NCBI GenBank assembly: GCA_964534175.1
Contig: CAZHNS010000001.1
Span: 62,001 to 126,000 of the forward strand
Reading direction: 5' to 3'
From: JAFGHJ01 sp964534175
Lineage (GTDB): Bacteria > Hydrothermota > UBA3072
Length of the DNA: 64,000 bases
A program made the position numbers and the translations under genes. Below are positions 16,884-25,859 of this stretch, piece after piece (the stretch's first letter is position 1; every line of letters starts with the position of its first letter). The notes beneath the pieces were generated by a model. The model was not told the origin of the DNA, made no database searches, and saw only the letters and a program-made list of their open reading frames with translations.

Positions 16884-18149
16884 TTAGAATTTTCCCTGGA
16901 TACCTCTGATTAGGTCGTTGAATATTAGCAAAGCCATAAGAGAAAGCAGAACGATAGTCCCAATCGTTTGAACAATTTTTAGCAGTGTTTTGGAAGGAGC
17001 TTTTCTTGTATTAAAAGTAGCCAGTGACATTATAACATAGAATCCATCTAGCGGTGGTATAGGAATAAGATTTACCAACGCAAGATTAATTGTTATGAGT
17101 CCTACAAACATTAAGAACCATATAAAACCTCGATTAAGTTGATTTTTGGTGATTATTACTATGCCTACAGGTCCTGCAAGTTCTTTTGGTGAAACTTTTC
17201 TCTGGAACAGCCAGCTAAATGTTCGGGAAATTAGTGAGGCGACATTACAGCTTCGTTGCCACGCAAGTGAGATTGCTTGCATTCCACCAATACTTATTTT
17301 AGTTGAGGGTGGTCCTATTCCGATCATTCCTCTACTTACTAGTGAATCCCCTTCAATACTTTTTTGCTTGTCTGGTACTATATTAGTCTTTATTGTGTCG
17401 CCATTCGATATATATACGATGTTCAGTGTTTCTTCTGCCGCAGGATGGATTAGATCAGTTATGTCATTCCAGCTGTTTATATTTTTATCTTGAATTTTGA
17501 TTATGTGGTTGTCTTTTTTAATGCCTGCTTTATCGGCGGGTGAATTTTTTGTTACATTTCCCACTATTGGAGGTATGAGAGGAATTAAAGAGTCGGCAAT
17601 TAGCGAATCGATTGTTACCTCTGTTTCGCTTCCGTGGCGGCTCAGCAGGATTTTGGAACCTTTTTGTATTTTTTCTGTTATTTCATACCAGTTGGATACT
17701 TTTATGCCGTCTATTTCTAATATTCTGTCGTTCGGTAAAATATTACTTGCTTGATTTGCATTTTTTATTGTTGTTGTAGGTATATCTTCAGCGCCATGAA
17801 ATAAGAATATAGACAAGAATATCAAAAATCCGAGAGTGAAATTACCAAACGAACCAGCGAAAACGACTGCTGTTTTTTGTAATCCATTTTTAGAATAGAA
17901 TTCGTCGTCTTCACCTTTAATTTGTTCAGGGTCCATTCCTTTTATTTCTACATATCCACCAAAAGGTATTGCGGATATCCTGAATTCCGTTTCTCCCCAT
18001 CTGTAGAAAGAAAATAGTTTCGGTCCAAGACCTATAGAGAAAACAGGGGCGCTCATTTTTGACCACTTCGCTACGATTAAATGGAAAAATTCGTGAACAA
18101 AGATCATAACGCTTAATGCTATAAGTGCGGCAATTATACCTAAAAACAT
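16884..18149 (-). CDS. rseP: RIP metalloprotease RseP (site-2 protease family)
   Basis: 421 residues. Intramembrane zinc protease that cuts anti-sigma factors and leftover signal peptides. The zinc site HEFFH is at residues 19-23 in the first membrane helix and the third ligand motif PPLDG is near residue 368. Two PDZ-like regions lie between (about 105-280). Family length about 420-450. Its start codon abuts dxr (one gene begins where the other ends), and cdsA-dxr-rseP is a common bacterial order. It is the last gene of the long (-) operon. Confidence 0.95.
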   Translation of the reverse strand: MFLGIIAALIALSVMIFVHEFFHLIVAKWSKMSAPVFSIGLGPKLFSFYRWGETEFRISAIPFGGYVEIKGMDPEQIKGEDDEFYSKNGLQKTAVVFAGSFGNFTLGFLIFLSIFLFHGAEDIPTTTIKNANQASNILPNDRILEIDGIKVSNWYEITEKIQKGSKILLSRHGSETEVTIDSLIADSLIPLIPPIVGNVTKNSPADKAGIKKDNHIIKIQDKNINSWNDITDLIHPAAEETLNIVYISNGDTIKTNIVPDKQKSIEGDSLVSRGMIGIGPPSTKISIGGMQAISLAWQRSCNVASLISRTFSWLFQRKVSPKELAGPVGIVIITKNQLNRGFIWFLMFVGLITINLALVNLIPIPPLDGFYVIMSLATFNTRKAPSKTLLKIVQTIGTIVLLSLMALLIFNDLIRGIQGKF

Positions 18150-19283
18150 TTACATTATCCTCCGGGCTTTTTCTCTCGCCCAATTAAGTGCTTCCATAAT
18201 TTCTTTTTCCCCAGGGTTATTATTTACTTTATGCGAATCTGTAACTTTAAGAATTATATCCGTAATATTTTTAAAAGATATTTCTCCCTTAAGGAATCTA
18301 TCGACTGCAATTTCATCTGCGCCTACTAAGACGGCAGGGAATGTTCCTCCTTCCTTTAAAGCTCTGTAGCTTAGGCAAATAAGTGGAAATTTTTCCCGAT
18401 CTATTTCTTTAAAGTTTAGAGAGCTTAAGTCTTTCAGATTGATTCTCCCTGCAGGAAAGTTTTCCCTGGTGGGATTGGTTAAAGCGAATTGTATCGGTAT
18501 TTTCATATCGGTAATAGACATTTGCGAAATAATAGAACCATCCTTAAATTCTACCATACCGTGGATTATCGATTCGGGATGTATTATAACTTCAATCTCC
18601 TCTGCACTTAGATCAAAAAAAACAGAAGCTTCAATAATTTCAAGTCCTTTATTCATTAGAGTTGCGGAATCGATTGTTACTTTTTTGCCCATTTCCCATG
18701 TGGGATGATTGAGTGCTTCTTCCGGAGTTATGTTACTTAGGTCTTTTCTATCGTAAAATGGTCCGCCAGAAGCCGTGATTATTATCTTTTCTACATTGCT
18801 TCTTTCTACTTTGGATAGAATCTGGTATATTGCTGAATGTTCGCTGTCTATCGGAACCAATTCTCCCGGAAGACTTTTTAATTTATTTTTAAGAATAGGA
18901 GAAAAGGCAACAAGTGTTTCTTTATTTGCCGTACATATTCTTTTTCCGTTTTCTAGGCCTTTAATTAAAGATTTGTACGAAGATATTCCGGCTGTTGCTA
19001 TTACTATTACGTCTATTTCATCATTTTCATATAGAAAATCGGCTTCCTCGTGTCCAATTAATATCTTAGACTTATTTTTAAAGGTTTTTTCCAATTTTTC
19101 TTTATTTTTTTTGAAAAAACTACCAACATATTCAGGCCTAAATTCTTGTGCCTGCTGGGTAAGCAGGGAGATGTTATTGCCACCGAATAGAGCAGATACA
19201 TTAAAATCTTTAAGGGTTTTTATTACTTTTAGAGCATTTCTGCCTATAGAGCCTGTTGACCCAAGTATAGCAACGTTTTTCAT
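18150..19283 (-). CDS. dxr: 1-deoxy-D-xylulose 5-phosphate reductoisomerase
   Basis: 377 residues. Second step of the MEP isoprenoid pathway: NADPH-dependent conversion of DXP to MEP. The NADPH loop GSTGSIG is at residues 8-14. The central region includes PIDSEHSAIYQ and ASGGPF, and further on MGKKVTIDSATLMNKGLE, all conserved catalytic segments. It overlaps cdsA by 4 bases. ispF, another enzyme of the pathway, is at 50560-51036, and uppS, which uses its product, lies just upstream. Confidence 0.96.
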   Translation of the reverse strand: MKNVAILGSTGSIGRNALKVIKTLKDFNVSALFGGNNISLLTQQAQEFRPEYVGSFFKKNKEKLEKTFKNKSKILIGHEEADFLYENDEIDVIVIATAGISSYKSLIKGLENGKRICTANKETLVAFSPILKNKLKSLPGELVPIDSEHSAIYQILSKVERSNVEKIIITASGGPFYDRKDLSNITPEEALNHPTWEMGKKVTIDSATLMNKGLEIIEASVFFDLSAEEIEVIIHPESIIHGMVEFKDGSIISQMSITDMKIPIQFALTNPTRENFPAGRINLKDLSSLNFKEIDREKFPLICLSYRALKEGGTFPAVLVGADEIAVDRFLKGEISFKNITDIILKVTDSHKVNNNPGEKEIMEALNWAREKARRIM

Positions 19284-20146
19284 CTTACCGCAAAAAATCT
19301 AAGGTAGTAGTATATGAGTGGGGCTGTAAAGAGTAGGGAATCGAATCTATCAAGAAAACCACCGTGTCCGGGAATTGTACTGGAAGCGTCTTTTATTTTG
19401 ACGTCTCTTTTTATCATAGATTCAACTAGATCGCCTATAGGAGCAATAATTCCTACTCCAATACCTAAAGTTACGCAGTCAAACCATGAGAGGTAAGATG
19501 CATATAAGTAGTGATAAATGAAAGCTGCGACTATTGTTACGATTGCTCCCCCTATTACTCCTTCCCAGGTTTTTTTAGGAGAAATTACCGGGAAGAATTT
19601 TGTCCTGCCAAATTTTCTTCCTACGAAGAAAGCTGCTGAATCATTGGACCATGTAAGCACAAATGGTAACAATGCAAGACTTGTTCCCAAGCGTATAGGT
19701 ATATCAAAAATATTTTTATAGACAATAGGTTCTAAAGCCTCTGGCATTTGCATTAAAAGTATGAGGTGGCTAAATAACCAGCCGACATAAATCACTCCAA
19801 ATACTGTACCAGATAAATGAAATATAGCTTCTTCTTTTTTTCGTCTGAATAATTCCGCAAAAGCAACGACAATAACAAGAGATGTTATAGTGATAACCGT
19901 AAAGAGATGGCTTTGGAAATAAGCGTTTAGCCCTAAAATTAATGAAGAAATTATCGCAAGAGATTTATATGGTGTTAGACCTCGTTCTCTCAGGATATCG
20001 CAGAATTCTAAAATACCCAGGAAAATACCTAATTCAACTAGAGTTAAAAAATATATTCCACCCGACCTTGCGATAATAATAAGTGCAGGGATAAAAAGTA
20101 TTGCTGTTATCCAGCGACGACTTAAGTTTACTGAATGTTCCCGAAT
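19280..20146 (-). CDS. cdsA: Phosphatidate cytidylyltransferase, non-canonical start
   Basis: CDP-diacylglycerol synthase of the inner membrane. The C-terminal half has the family signature (DLVESMIKRDVKIKDASSTI then PGHGGFLDRFDS). A GTG at 19795 would give only 171 residues and cut off half the membrane helices. The same frame stays open upstream to about 20180 and encodes the expected N-terminus (LSRRWITAILFIPALIIIAR). No ATG, GTG or TTG is available before that block; ATT at 20146-20144 is the best start I see (288 residues). A start codon error in the sequence is the alternative. It overlaps uppS by 19 bases. Confidence 0.88.
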   Translation of the reverse strand: MREHSVNLSRRWITAILFIPALIIIARSGGIYFLTLVELGIFLGILEFCDILRERGLTPYKSLAIISSLILGLNAYFQSHLFTVITITSLVIVVAFAELFRRKKEEAIFHLSGTVFGVIYVGWLFSHLILLMQMPEALEPIVYKNIFDIPIRLGTSLALLPFVLTWSNDSAAFFVGRKFGRTKFFPVISPKKTWEGVIGGAIVTIVAAFIYHYLYASYLSWFDCVTLGIGVGIIAPIGDLVESMIKRDVKIKDASSTIPGHGGFLDRFDSLLFTAPLIYYYLRFFAVR

Positions 20147-20817
20147 CTTCTTTCTCTCTTTTGATAAGCTCTTATTGCTTTTATGAAATTATCTTTGTCG
20201 AAATCCGGCCAGAGTTTATCAGTAAAAAATAACTCCGTGTATGCAATTTGATAAAGTAGAAAGTTAGATATGCGCAATTCTCCGCTGGTTCTTATAAATA
20301 GATCGGGATCTGGTACATCTGGTAAATATAAGAAGTCTCTAAAACTTTCTTCTGTTATCTTATTCCCCTTTTCGATAGCTTTATTGGTTGCTTCTATTAT
20401 TTCTGACCGCCCGCTGTAGTTAAATGCAAGTATTAGATCCATTTTATCGGAGTTTTTAGTGCCATTTTGAATACTTATTGCAGCTTCTTTAACATCATCG
20501 GGAAGTTCTTCAATATTGCCTAAAAAACGTACCCTTATTCTATTTTTCTTTAAGTCATTTATTTCTTCTCTGATTACTTTGGAAAAAAGGGACATTAATC
20601 CTTGGACTTCTTCTTTTGGTCTATCCCAATTTTCACGTGAGAAGGCATATAAGGTAAGATATTTAATATTAAATTCCTGGCAGTATTCAGTAACTCTCCT
20701 TACGGCATTGACGCCTGCCAGATGACCCTGTAAGCGCGGCAGATTTCTTTCTTTCGCCCATCTGCCGTTTCCATCCATTATTATTGCAATATGGGTAGGA
20801 ATATTTCCATCAACCAT
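20128..20817 (-). CDS. uppS: Isoprenyl transferase (undecaprenyl diphosphate synthase)
   Basis: 229 residues. It builds the C55 lipid carrier for peptidoglycan and O-antigen from isopentenyl diphosphate. The catalytic motif IAIIMDGNGRWAK with Asp15 is at the N-terminus; RxSGExRxSNFLLYQ-type motif (IRTSGELRISNFLLYQIAYT) and the C-terminal RERRFG are present. It overlaps frr by 8 bases and cdsA by 19 bases. Confidence 0.96.
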   Translation of the reverse strand: MVDGNIPTHIAIIMDGNGRWAKERNLPRLQGHLAGVNAVRRVTEYCQEFNIKYLTLYAFSRENWDRPKEEVQGLMSLFSKVIREEINDLKKNRIRVRFLGNIEELPDDVKEAAISIQNGTKNSDKMDLILAFNYSGRSEIIEATNKAIEKGNKITEESFRDFLYLPDVPDPDLFIRTSGELRISNFLLYQIAYTELFFTDKLWPDFDKDNFIKAIRAYQKRERRFGNIQ

Positions 20818-21367
20818 TAAGGATTTCTTTTTCCTTTTTAATAAGAATATCTTTGATTTTGTCTGTAAAGTGGTCGGTTATTTTTTGAATTTCGTCCTTA
20901 AATCTCAATTCGTTGTCTTTCGAGATATTTCCGGCTTTTTCCATATCTTGAATCTCTTTTATCGCATCTCTTCTTATATTTCGTAGAGATACTTTTCCTT
21001 CTTCTGCAAGACGGTTGACCAGTTTTTTTAATTCTTCTCTTCTTTCATCGGTGAGGGGGGGGACGGGAATACGAAGGACCGAACCGTCGTTGGAAGGATT
21101 CATGCCCAAATCTGAAGATATTATGGCTTTCTCAATATTGTCTATGGCCTTTTCGTCAAAGGGATGAATTACGATAAGATGTGGTTCGGGGATTGTAATT
21201 GAAGCTAGTTGGTTTAGAGGCGTTTTTGTACCATAATAATCTATCTTGAGGTCTTCTATCAGAGCTGGAGAAGCTCTACCTGTTTTTATATTAGCGAATT
21301 CATCAGAAACTATAGAGAATGTTTTTTCCATTTTTTCAGCCATTTGTTTCTTGAGAGCTTTATCCAT
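20810..21367 (-). CDS. frr: Ribosome recycling factor
   Basis: 185 residues from the ATG at 21367, which has AAAGGAGG directly upstream; a longer frame adds nine residues that do not match the family. RRF splits the post-termination ribosome together with EF-G. Conserved segments: KTGRASPALIEDLKIDYYG, TPLNQLASITIPEP and DERREELKKLV...VSLRNIRRDA. It overlaps pyrH by 8 bases. pyrH-frr is a widely conserved pair. Confidence 0.96.
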   Translation of the reverse strand: MDKALKKQMAEKMEKTFSIVSDEFANIKTGRASPALIEDLKIDYYGTKTPLNQLASITIPEPHLIVIHPFDEKAIDNIEKAIISSDLGMNPSNDGSVLRIPVPPLTDERREELKKLVNRLAEEGKVSLRNIRRDAIKEIQDMEKAGNISKDNELRFKDEIQKITDHFTDKIKDILIKKEKEILNG

Positions 21368-22097
21368 TGTTTCCTCCTTTAATGATGGTTCCAATGTTTT
21401 TTCCCATGATAACCTTTTTTAAATTATTTTTAACTTCACCGTTGAAAACAATTATAGGTAAGTTCTTATCCATTGCCAGAGAAAATGCGGTCAAATCCAT
21501 GATTTTTAAACCTTTGTTTAAAGCTTTTTTATAAGTGACTTTTTTGTAAAATTTTGCATCAGGAAATTTGTTCGGATCTTTTTCGTAAATCCCTTTAACA
21601 TTGGTGAACTTAAGCAAAACCTCAGCATTGATCTGTAAAGCGCGGAGAACAGCAGCTGTATCAGTGGTGAAAAAAGGATTACTTGTTCCCCCGACAAAAA
21701 TCAAAACATTTTTTTGAGTAAGCAATTTTATTGCTTCAGTGCTGCTAAATTTATCTCCTACAGAGGGAGAAATTGGTATCGCAGAAAGAACAGAGTTAGG
21801 AATTTTAAGTTTTTTTAAAGCTAAGGAAATAGCTCCACCGTTTATAGTTGTTGCAATCATTCCTAATTCATCAAGTTCCGCTGACGGTATTTTGTGTTTT
21901 TTGGAATCTGCCAATCCTCTTAAGATATTTCCACCTCCAACAACTATCCCTATTTCAACTCCTCTTTTGTGTAGGTATTTTATGTCAGAGGCAATGAGAT
22001 TTAATTTCTCAAAAGAAATAACTTCTTCTTTACTTTTAAGAAATTCTCCGCTTAATTTTATTAGTATCCTTTTGTATTTCGGTTTACTCTTCTCCAA
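21360..22097 (-). CDS. pyrH: UMP kinase
   Basis: 245 residues, amino acid kinase fold. It phosphorylates UMP to UDP. The N-terminus has KRILIKLSGE and GIVVGGGNILRG; the middle has FVGGTSNPFFTTDTAAVLRA, which binds nucleotide and substrate. It overlaps tsf by 14 bases. Together with carAB elsewhere in the window it serves pyrimidine supply. Confidence 0.96.
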   Translation of the reverse strand: MEKSKPKYKRILIKLSGEFLKSKEEVISFEKLNLIASDIKYLHKRGVEIGIVVGGGNILRGLADSKKHKIPSAELDELGMIATTINGGAISLALKKLKIPNSVLSAIPISPSVGDKFSSTEAIKLLTQKNVLIFVGGTSNPFFTTDTAAVLRALQINAEVLLKFTNVKGIYEKDPNKFPDAKFYKKVTYKKALNKGLKIMDLTAFSLAMDKNLPIIVFNGEVKNNLKKVIMGKNIGTIIKGGNNG

Positions 22098-22686
22098 CCT
22101 GAAACCTTTGGAATCTTCTTATGACTATATTTTCCCCAATAACGGATATTTTTTCCTTTATTAAGTCACCTATGGTCGTGGACGGGTCTTTGTAGTACTT
22201 CTGTTCCAATAGAACTACTTCACTATAAAATTTTTCAAGCTTGTTGGCGATGATATTTTCCTGTATTTTTTCAGGCTTATTCATCCTTTTTACCTGTTCT
22301 TCATAGATAGCTCTTTCCTCTTTTAGTATTGCTTCAGGTACAGATTCTCTATCTACCGAAATAGGATTAAAGGCGACTACCTGCATCGCGATTTCTCTTG
22401 CAAGATTTTCAAATTCATCTGTTCTAGCTACAAAATCAGTTTCACAATTTAATTCTACTACTCCGGCTTTCTGATTTCCGGGGTGAACGTAAGCGTAAAT
22501 AATGCCTTCTTTTGCAGACCTTCCCATTTTTTTTGCTGCTTCCGCAATTCCTTTTTTCCTTAAAATTTGTACTGCTTTTTGAATATCACCTTTTGACTCG
22601 GCCAATGCATTTTTGCAGTCCAATACACCTGCGTTTGTTTTTGATCTTAATTCCTTGATGAGTGTAATATCAACTTCAGAAGCCAC
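22084..22686 (-). CDS. tsf: Elongation factor Ts
   Basis: 200 residues, the short form lacking much of the second core domain found in E. coli EF-Ts (283 residues). It exchanges GDP for GTP on EF-Tu. N-terminal UBA-like domain (VDITLIKELRSKTNAGVLDC) followed by the TDFVAR-type motif (NCETDFVARTDEF). AGGAGG precedes the ATG. The short form is common in several thermophiles and deep-branching phyla. Confidence 0.95.
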   Translation of the reverse strand: MASEVDITLIKELRSKTNAGVLDCKNALAESKGDIQKAVQILRKKGIAEAAKKMGRSAKEGIIYAYVHPGNQKAGVVELNCETDFVARTDEFENLAREIAMQVVAFNPISVDRESVPEAILKEERAIYEEQVKRMNKPEKIQENIIANKLEKFYSEVVLLEQKYYKDPSTTIGDLIKEKISVIGENIVIRRFQRFQVGEE

Positions 22687-22730
22687 AAGAACCTCCTCTT
22701 ATAATTATAGATTTTTTGACAAGGGATTTT

Positions 22731-23459
22731 TTATTTTTCTTTTACTTCTTCTTTTTCTTTGATTTGTTGTGTCTCTTCGAATCTTTTTTTGCCTTCAACA
22801 ATAGCTGTTTCAATTATATTTGTTATTAGTTTTATTGATTCGATAGCATCATCGTTTGCCGGAATTGGATAATCTATCATTTCGGGGTCAGAGTTAGTGT
22901 CTATTATTGCTACAACAGGTATTTCTAATAGATTAGCCTCTTTTATTGCAATATCTTCCTGTTTTACGTCAATTACGTACAATAGATCCGGTAGTTTTTC
23001 CATATTTTGGATTCCATCGAAATGTTTTTTCATCTTATCTCTTTGTCTTAGAAGCTGACTTTGCGTTTTTGTTGGCAATTCTTTAAAATCCTCTTGTTCT
23101 ATCTTTTCGCAAAGTTCATTATATTTATTAATGCTATTCCTTATTACACTGAAGTTTGTAAGTGTTCCACCCAACCAGCGTTCTTTAACATACGAAACAT
23201 TAATTCTTTTTGCTGTTTCTTCTATTATGTTCTGTGCCTGTTTTTTTGTGCCGACAAAAAGGAAATCTCCTCCCTTTGCTGCAGTATTAGATACAATATG
23301 ATAAGCGTCTTTTAATAATTCTACTGATTTTCTGAGGTCAATTATATGTAAACCATCTTTTTCCGTGTAGATAAAAGGTTCCATTTTGGGATTCCAATTT
23401 CTTCTTTTGTGCCCAAAATGAGCCCTTGCATCCAATAGATCTTTAAATTGTAGTGCCAC
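22731..23459 (-). CDS. rpsB: 30S ribosomal protein S2
   Basis: 242 residues. Conserved segments: LLDARAHFGHKRRNWNPKM, FVGTKKQAQ, ERWLGGTLTNF and AIIDTNSDPEMIDYPIPAND. It precedes tsf as in most bacteria. The last 15 residues are rich in Lys and Glu. A weak AGGAGG lies before the ATG. Confidence 0.97.
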   Translation of the reverse strand: MALQFKDLLDARAHFGHKRRNWNPKMEPFIYTEKDGLHIIDLRKSVELLKDAYHIVSNTAAKGGDFLFVGTKKQAQNIIEETAKRINVSYVKERWLGGTLTNFSVIRNSINKYNELCEKIEQEDFKELPTKTQSQLLRQRDKMKKHFDGIQNMEKLPDLLYVIDVKQEDIAIKEANLLEIPVVAIIDTNSDPEMIDYPIPANDDAIESIKLITNIIETAIVEGKKRFEETQQIKEKEEVKEK

Positions 23460-23468
23460 TCTATCCTC

Positions 23469-23858
23469 CTATCTCTTCGAATGCTGGAAAGCTCTTCTTG
23501 CTTTTCGAAGTCCGTATTTTTTTCTCTCTTTAACTCTTGCGTCTCTCGTTAAGAAACCCGCATCTTTTAATGGTTTCTTATATTCTTCTTTTATTTGAAT
23601 AAGACCTTTGGCAACTGAATGCCTAATAGCTTCTGCCTGTCCCGAAAGTCCTCCGCCTTTGGCTACTATACTTATATCAAAGTCATTTTGGACTCCGACT
23701 CTCTCGAGAGGCTTTCGTACTTCGTAGACGAGGCGGTTTGATTTAAGATATTCTTTTACCGTTTTTTTATTAACAGTAATTTTGCCGCTTCCCGGGAAAA
23801 AGCGAGAAGTAGCTACTGCATTCTTTCGCCTTCCGGTTGCAATGGTAATTTCTTCCAT
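23469..23858 (-). CDS. rpsI: 30S ribosomal protein S9
   Basis: 129 residues, normal. The N-terminus (ATGRRKNAVATSRFFPGSGK) and the invariant C-terminal tail (KKYGLRKARRAFQHSKR) that reaches the P-site are both present. It lies 3 bases after rplM; rplM-rpsI is the universal order. Confidence 0.97.
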   Translation of the reverse strand: MEEITIATGRRKNAVATSRFFPGSGKITVNKKTVKEYLKSNRLVYEVRKPLERVGVQNDFDISIVAKGGGLSGQAEAIRHSVAKGLIQIKEEYKKPLKDAGFLTRDARVKERKKYGLRKARRAFQHSKR

Positions 23859-23861
23859 TTT

Positions 23862-24296
23862 TTATACTCCTAACTCTAATTTCTTTGGTTTTTGTGCTTC
23901 ATGAGGGTGTTTTTCATCGCAATAGACTTTTAGTTTTTTTATCATTTGTCTTCCAAGTCTGTTTTTAGGTAACATACCATAAATTGCTTTAATTAATATT
24001 TCTTCGGGATTTTCCTCTTTTTTCTTTTTGAAAGAAACCTCTTTTAATCCTCCAATGTACCCACTATGTTTCCTATACAGCTTTTGCTCTTCTTTTTTTC
24101 CGGTAAGTTTTACCTTATCGGCATTTATAATTATAACGAAGTCACCATTATCTAAATGAGGGGTGAAGTCGGGTTTATGTTTACCCCTTAATATTCCGGC
24201 AGCTTTGGAAGCTAACCTTCCTAAAATTTTATCTTTGGCGTCTATAAGCCACCAATCTTGTTTGATGTTTTCCTTCTTCAATGAAAAAGTCTTCAT
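23862..24296 (-). CDS. rplM: 50S ribosomal protein L13
   Basis: 144 residues. Conserved WWLIDAKDKILGRLAS near the N-terminus, then FTPHLDNGDFVIIINADKVKLTGKK-like region and MLPKNRLGRQM. It is the first gene of the ten-gene (-) operon reaching rseP; AAAGGAG precedes its ATG and a promoter lies about 60 bases upstream. Confidence 0.97.
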   Translation of the reverse strand: MKTFSLKKENIKQDWWLIDAKDKILGRLASKAAGILRGKHKPDFTPHLDNGDFVIIINADKVKLTGKKEEQKLYRKHSGYIGGLKEVSFKKKKEENPEEILIKAIYGMLPKNRLGRQMIKKLKVYCDEKHPHEAQKPKKLELGV

Positions 24297-24353
24297 TTTT
24301 TCTCCTTTCCAAATTTTATGCTTTTTGACTAATTAACTTATTTTCTCGGCTTA

Positions 24354-24381
24354 AATATATAAGGAAAAGGAATTTTGTCAA
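24354..24381 (-). promoter_or_regulatory. Promoter of the rplM operon
   Basis: Minus strand TTGACA (24381-24376), 16-nt spacer, TATATT (24359-24354). This is the only clear promoter I see for the ten genes down to 16884. Confidence 0.75.
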
Positions 24382-24420
24382 GAACTGTTTTTTAATTATC
24401 CCATCACCCCAATACCCTGA

Positions 24421-24520
24421 GCTTTTAGCTATTAGCCTTTGGGTTTTAGCATATTGACATATCCACAACCTCCGAATTTATTTTTGCTAACAGCTAAAAG
24501 CAAATAGCCAATAGCTATTT
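24421..24520. repeat. Word-like dispersed repeat, inverted pair
   Basis: AGCTTTTAGCTATTAGCC (from 24419) and its near-inverse GCTAACAGCTAAAAGC...AATAGCCAATAGCTA (24486-24520) face each other between the divergent rplM and ComFB-like genes. Confidence 0.5.
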
Positions 24521-24528
24521 TTAGGCAC

Positions 24529-24556
24529 TTGAATTTTTAATTTTTTTCATTATAAT
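24529..24556 (+). promoter_or_regulatory. Promoter of ComFB-like gene, predicted leaderless
   Basis: TTGAAT (24529-24534), 16-nt spacer, TATAAT (24551-24556), then seven bases and ATG at 24564. No ribosome binding site fits. Confidence 0.65.
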
Positions 24557-24563
24557 AACTGGC

Positions 24564-24827
24564 ATGGACAGAAGAAATTACATGGAAAAAATGGTTGAGG
24601 ATATTTTGAGCGAGATTTTTAAGAGTTATCCTGATTATTCGGATTGCAAAGAATATAGAGAAGAAATAATTGCTTTAGCTCTCACGAAATGTGAACCCTA
24701 TTATACGACCAGCGATGTAGGACATGCTGTGGTTAAAACAAAAATGGATAGTTCTGGATTTCGTTCAAAGGTTACCTCCATTGTTATAGAAGCTATAGAA
24801 AAAGTCAAAAAGAATCCCAGAGGATAA
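24564..24827 (+). CDS. ComFB-like (late competence development) protein
   Basis: 87 residues. The pattern NYMEKMVEDILSEIFKSYP then EEIIALALTKCEPYYTTS matches the ComFB family, whose members have the sequence ...DIxALALNxLPPxYV. The paired zinc cysteines of B. subtilis ComFB are mostly absent (one Cys in SDCKEY, one in TKCEP). ComFB-type proteins have been linked to competence and, in cyanobacteria, to binding of cyclic di-nucleotides; which role applies here is unknown. The mRNA is predicted leaderless. Confidence 0.72.
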   Translation: MDRRNYMEKMVEDILSEIFKSYPDYSDCKEYREEIIALALTKCEPYYTTSDVGHAVVKTKMDSSGFRSKVTSIVIEAIEKVKKNPRG

Positions 24828-24932
24828 ATATTTCTTTAGTTTTTTGGCGTTAGATATGGGGTTTTCTGATGTTTGTCCTGAAATACTTCCGCACTTTTTT
24901 ATCTTATATATATTAATTGAGGAGATTGTTAA

Positions 24933-25727
24933 ATGAAAGTTGGTTTTTTTCAATTTTCGCCAATTTTTGGTAACTCAGAAAAAAACTTGGATTTATTACG
25001 TGAAAACATTAGAAAGACAGATTCTCTTGATGTACTAGTTCTTCCTGAACTCGCGCTTACAGGTTATACTTTTGAGGATTCTGAGGAAGCTTATTCTTTG
25101 AGTGAAGAGATAGGGGATAAGTTAACGGGCGAATTAATTCGAATTGCCGGTGAAAATAGTATTACAATGGCAGTTGGTTTTCTCGAAAGAGAAGGAAAAC
25201 ATCTTTACAACTCAAGTGTTCTTGTTAATGGGGAGGGGATTATAGGAGTATACAGAAAGGTACATCTTTTTCGAGAGGAGAAGTCTGTTTTCAAATCAGG
25301 AAATATGGGTTTTCCTGTTTTTTCTGTTGGTGACATTAAAGTAGGTTTGCTTGTTTGTTTCGATTGGATCTTTCCGGAAGCTATGAGGACGCTTGCTTTG
25401 AAAGGGGCTGATGTTATTCTGCATTCAGCAAATTTAGTTTTGCCTTTTTATCAAAAAGCCATCATTACAAGAGCGATAGAAAATAGAGTTTTTATAGTGC
25501 TTGCTAACAGAACCGGAGTTGAGGATAGATTTGGTAGCAAAAATGAATTTACCGGAGAAAGTGAAGTTGTCGATCCCCGGGGAGAAGTATTATTAAAGGT
25601 TGATGAGAACGAACAAGGAATTTTTTCAGTAGATATAAATCCCGAAAAAGCCAGAAATAAAAATGTTACCGAATTAAACAATATCTTTGAAGACCGTAAG
25701 CCGGAATTTTATGAGAATTGGGGATGA
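24933..25727 (+). CDS. Nitrilase-family carbon-nitrogen hydrolase
   Basis: 264 residues. The catalytic triad is visible as Glu39 (LPELALTGY), Lys109 (YRKVHLF) and Cys142 (LLVCFDWIFPE). These enzymes hydrolyse amides or nitriles; the motif set fits the omega-amidase/aliphatic amidase-like branch but the substrate cannot be read. GGAGA lies 9 bases before the ATG. It follows the ComFB-like gene after about 105 bases and precedes RNase P RNA. Confidence 0.88.
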   Translation: MKVGFFQFSPIFGNSEKNLDLLRENIRKTDSLDVLVLPELALTGYTFEDSEEAYSLSEEIGDKLTGELIRIAGENSITMAVGFLEREGKHLYNSSVLVNGEGIIGVYRKVHLFREEKSVFKSGNMGFPVFSVGDIKVGLLVCFDWIFPEAMRTLALKGADVILHSANLVLPFYQKAIITRAIENRVFIVLANRTGVEDRFGSKNEFTGESEVVDPRGEVLLKVDENEQGIFSVDINPEKARNKNVTELNNIFEDRKPEFYENWG

Positions 25728-25740
25728 CTGCTTGTTCTTG

Positions 25741-25765
25741 GTTCGTAGTTCATAGTTCGTAGTAT
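25741..25765. repeat. Word-like repeat (GTTCGTAGTTCATAG type)
   Basis: GTTCGTAGTTCATAGTTCGT is internally repetitive and lies between the nitrilase gene and rnpB. It is of the same character as other intergenic repeat words in the window. Confidence 0.4.
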
Positions 25766-25859
25766 ACGACAAATTAAAATATAGTACTTTTTTCCTTTAT
25801 GGTTTAGTGGCTCGCTTATAGCTTGAAATTTAACTTAAAATAATTAAATTTATATATAT

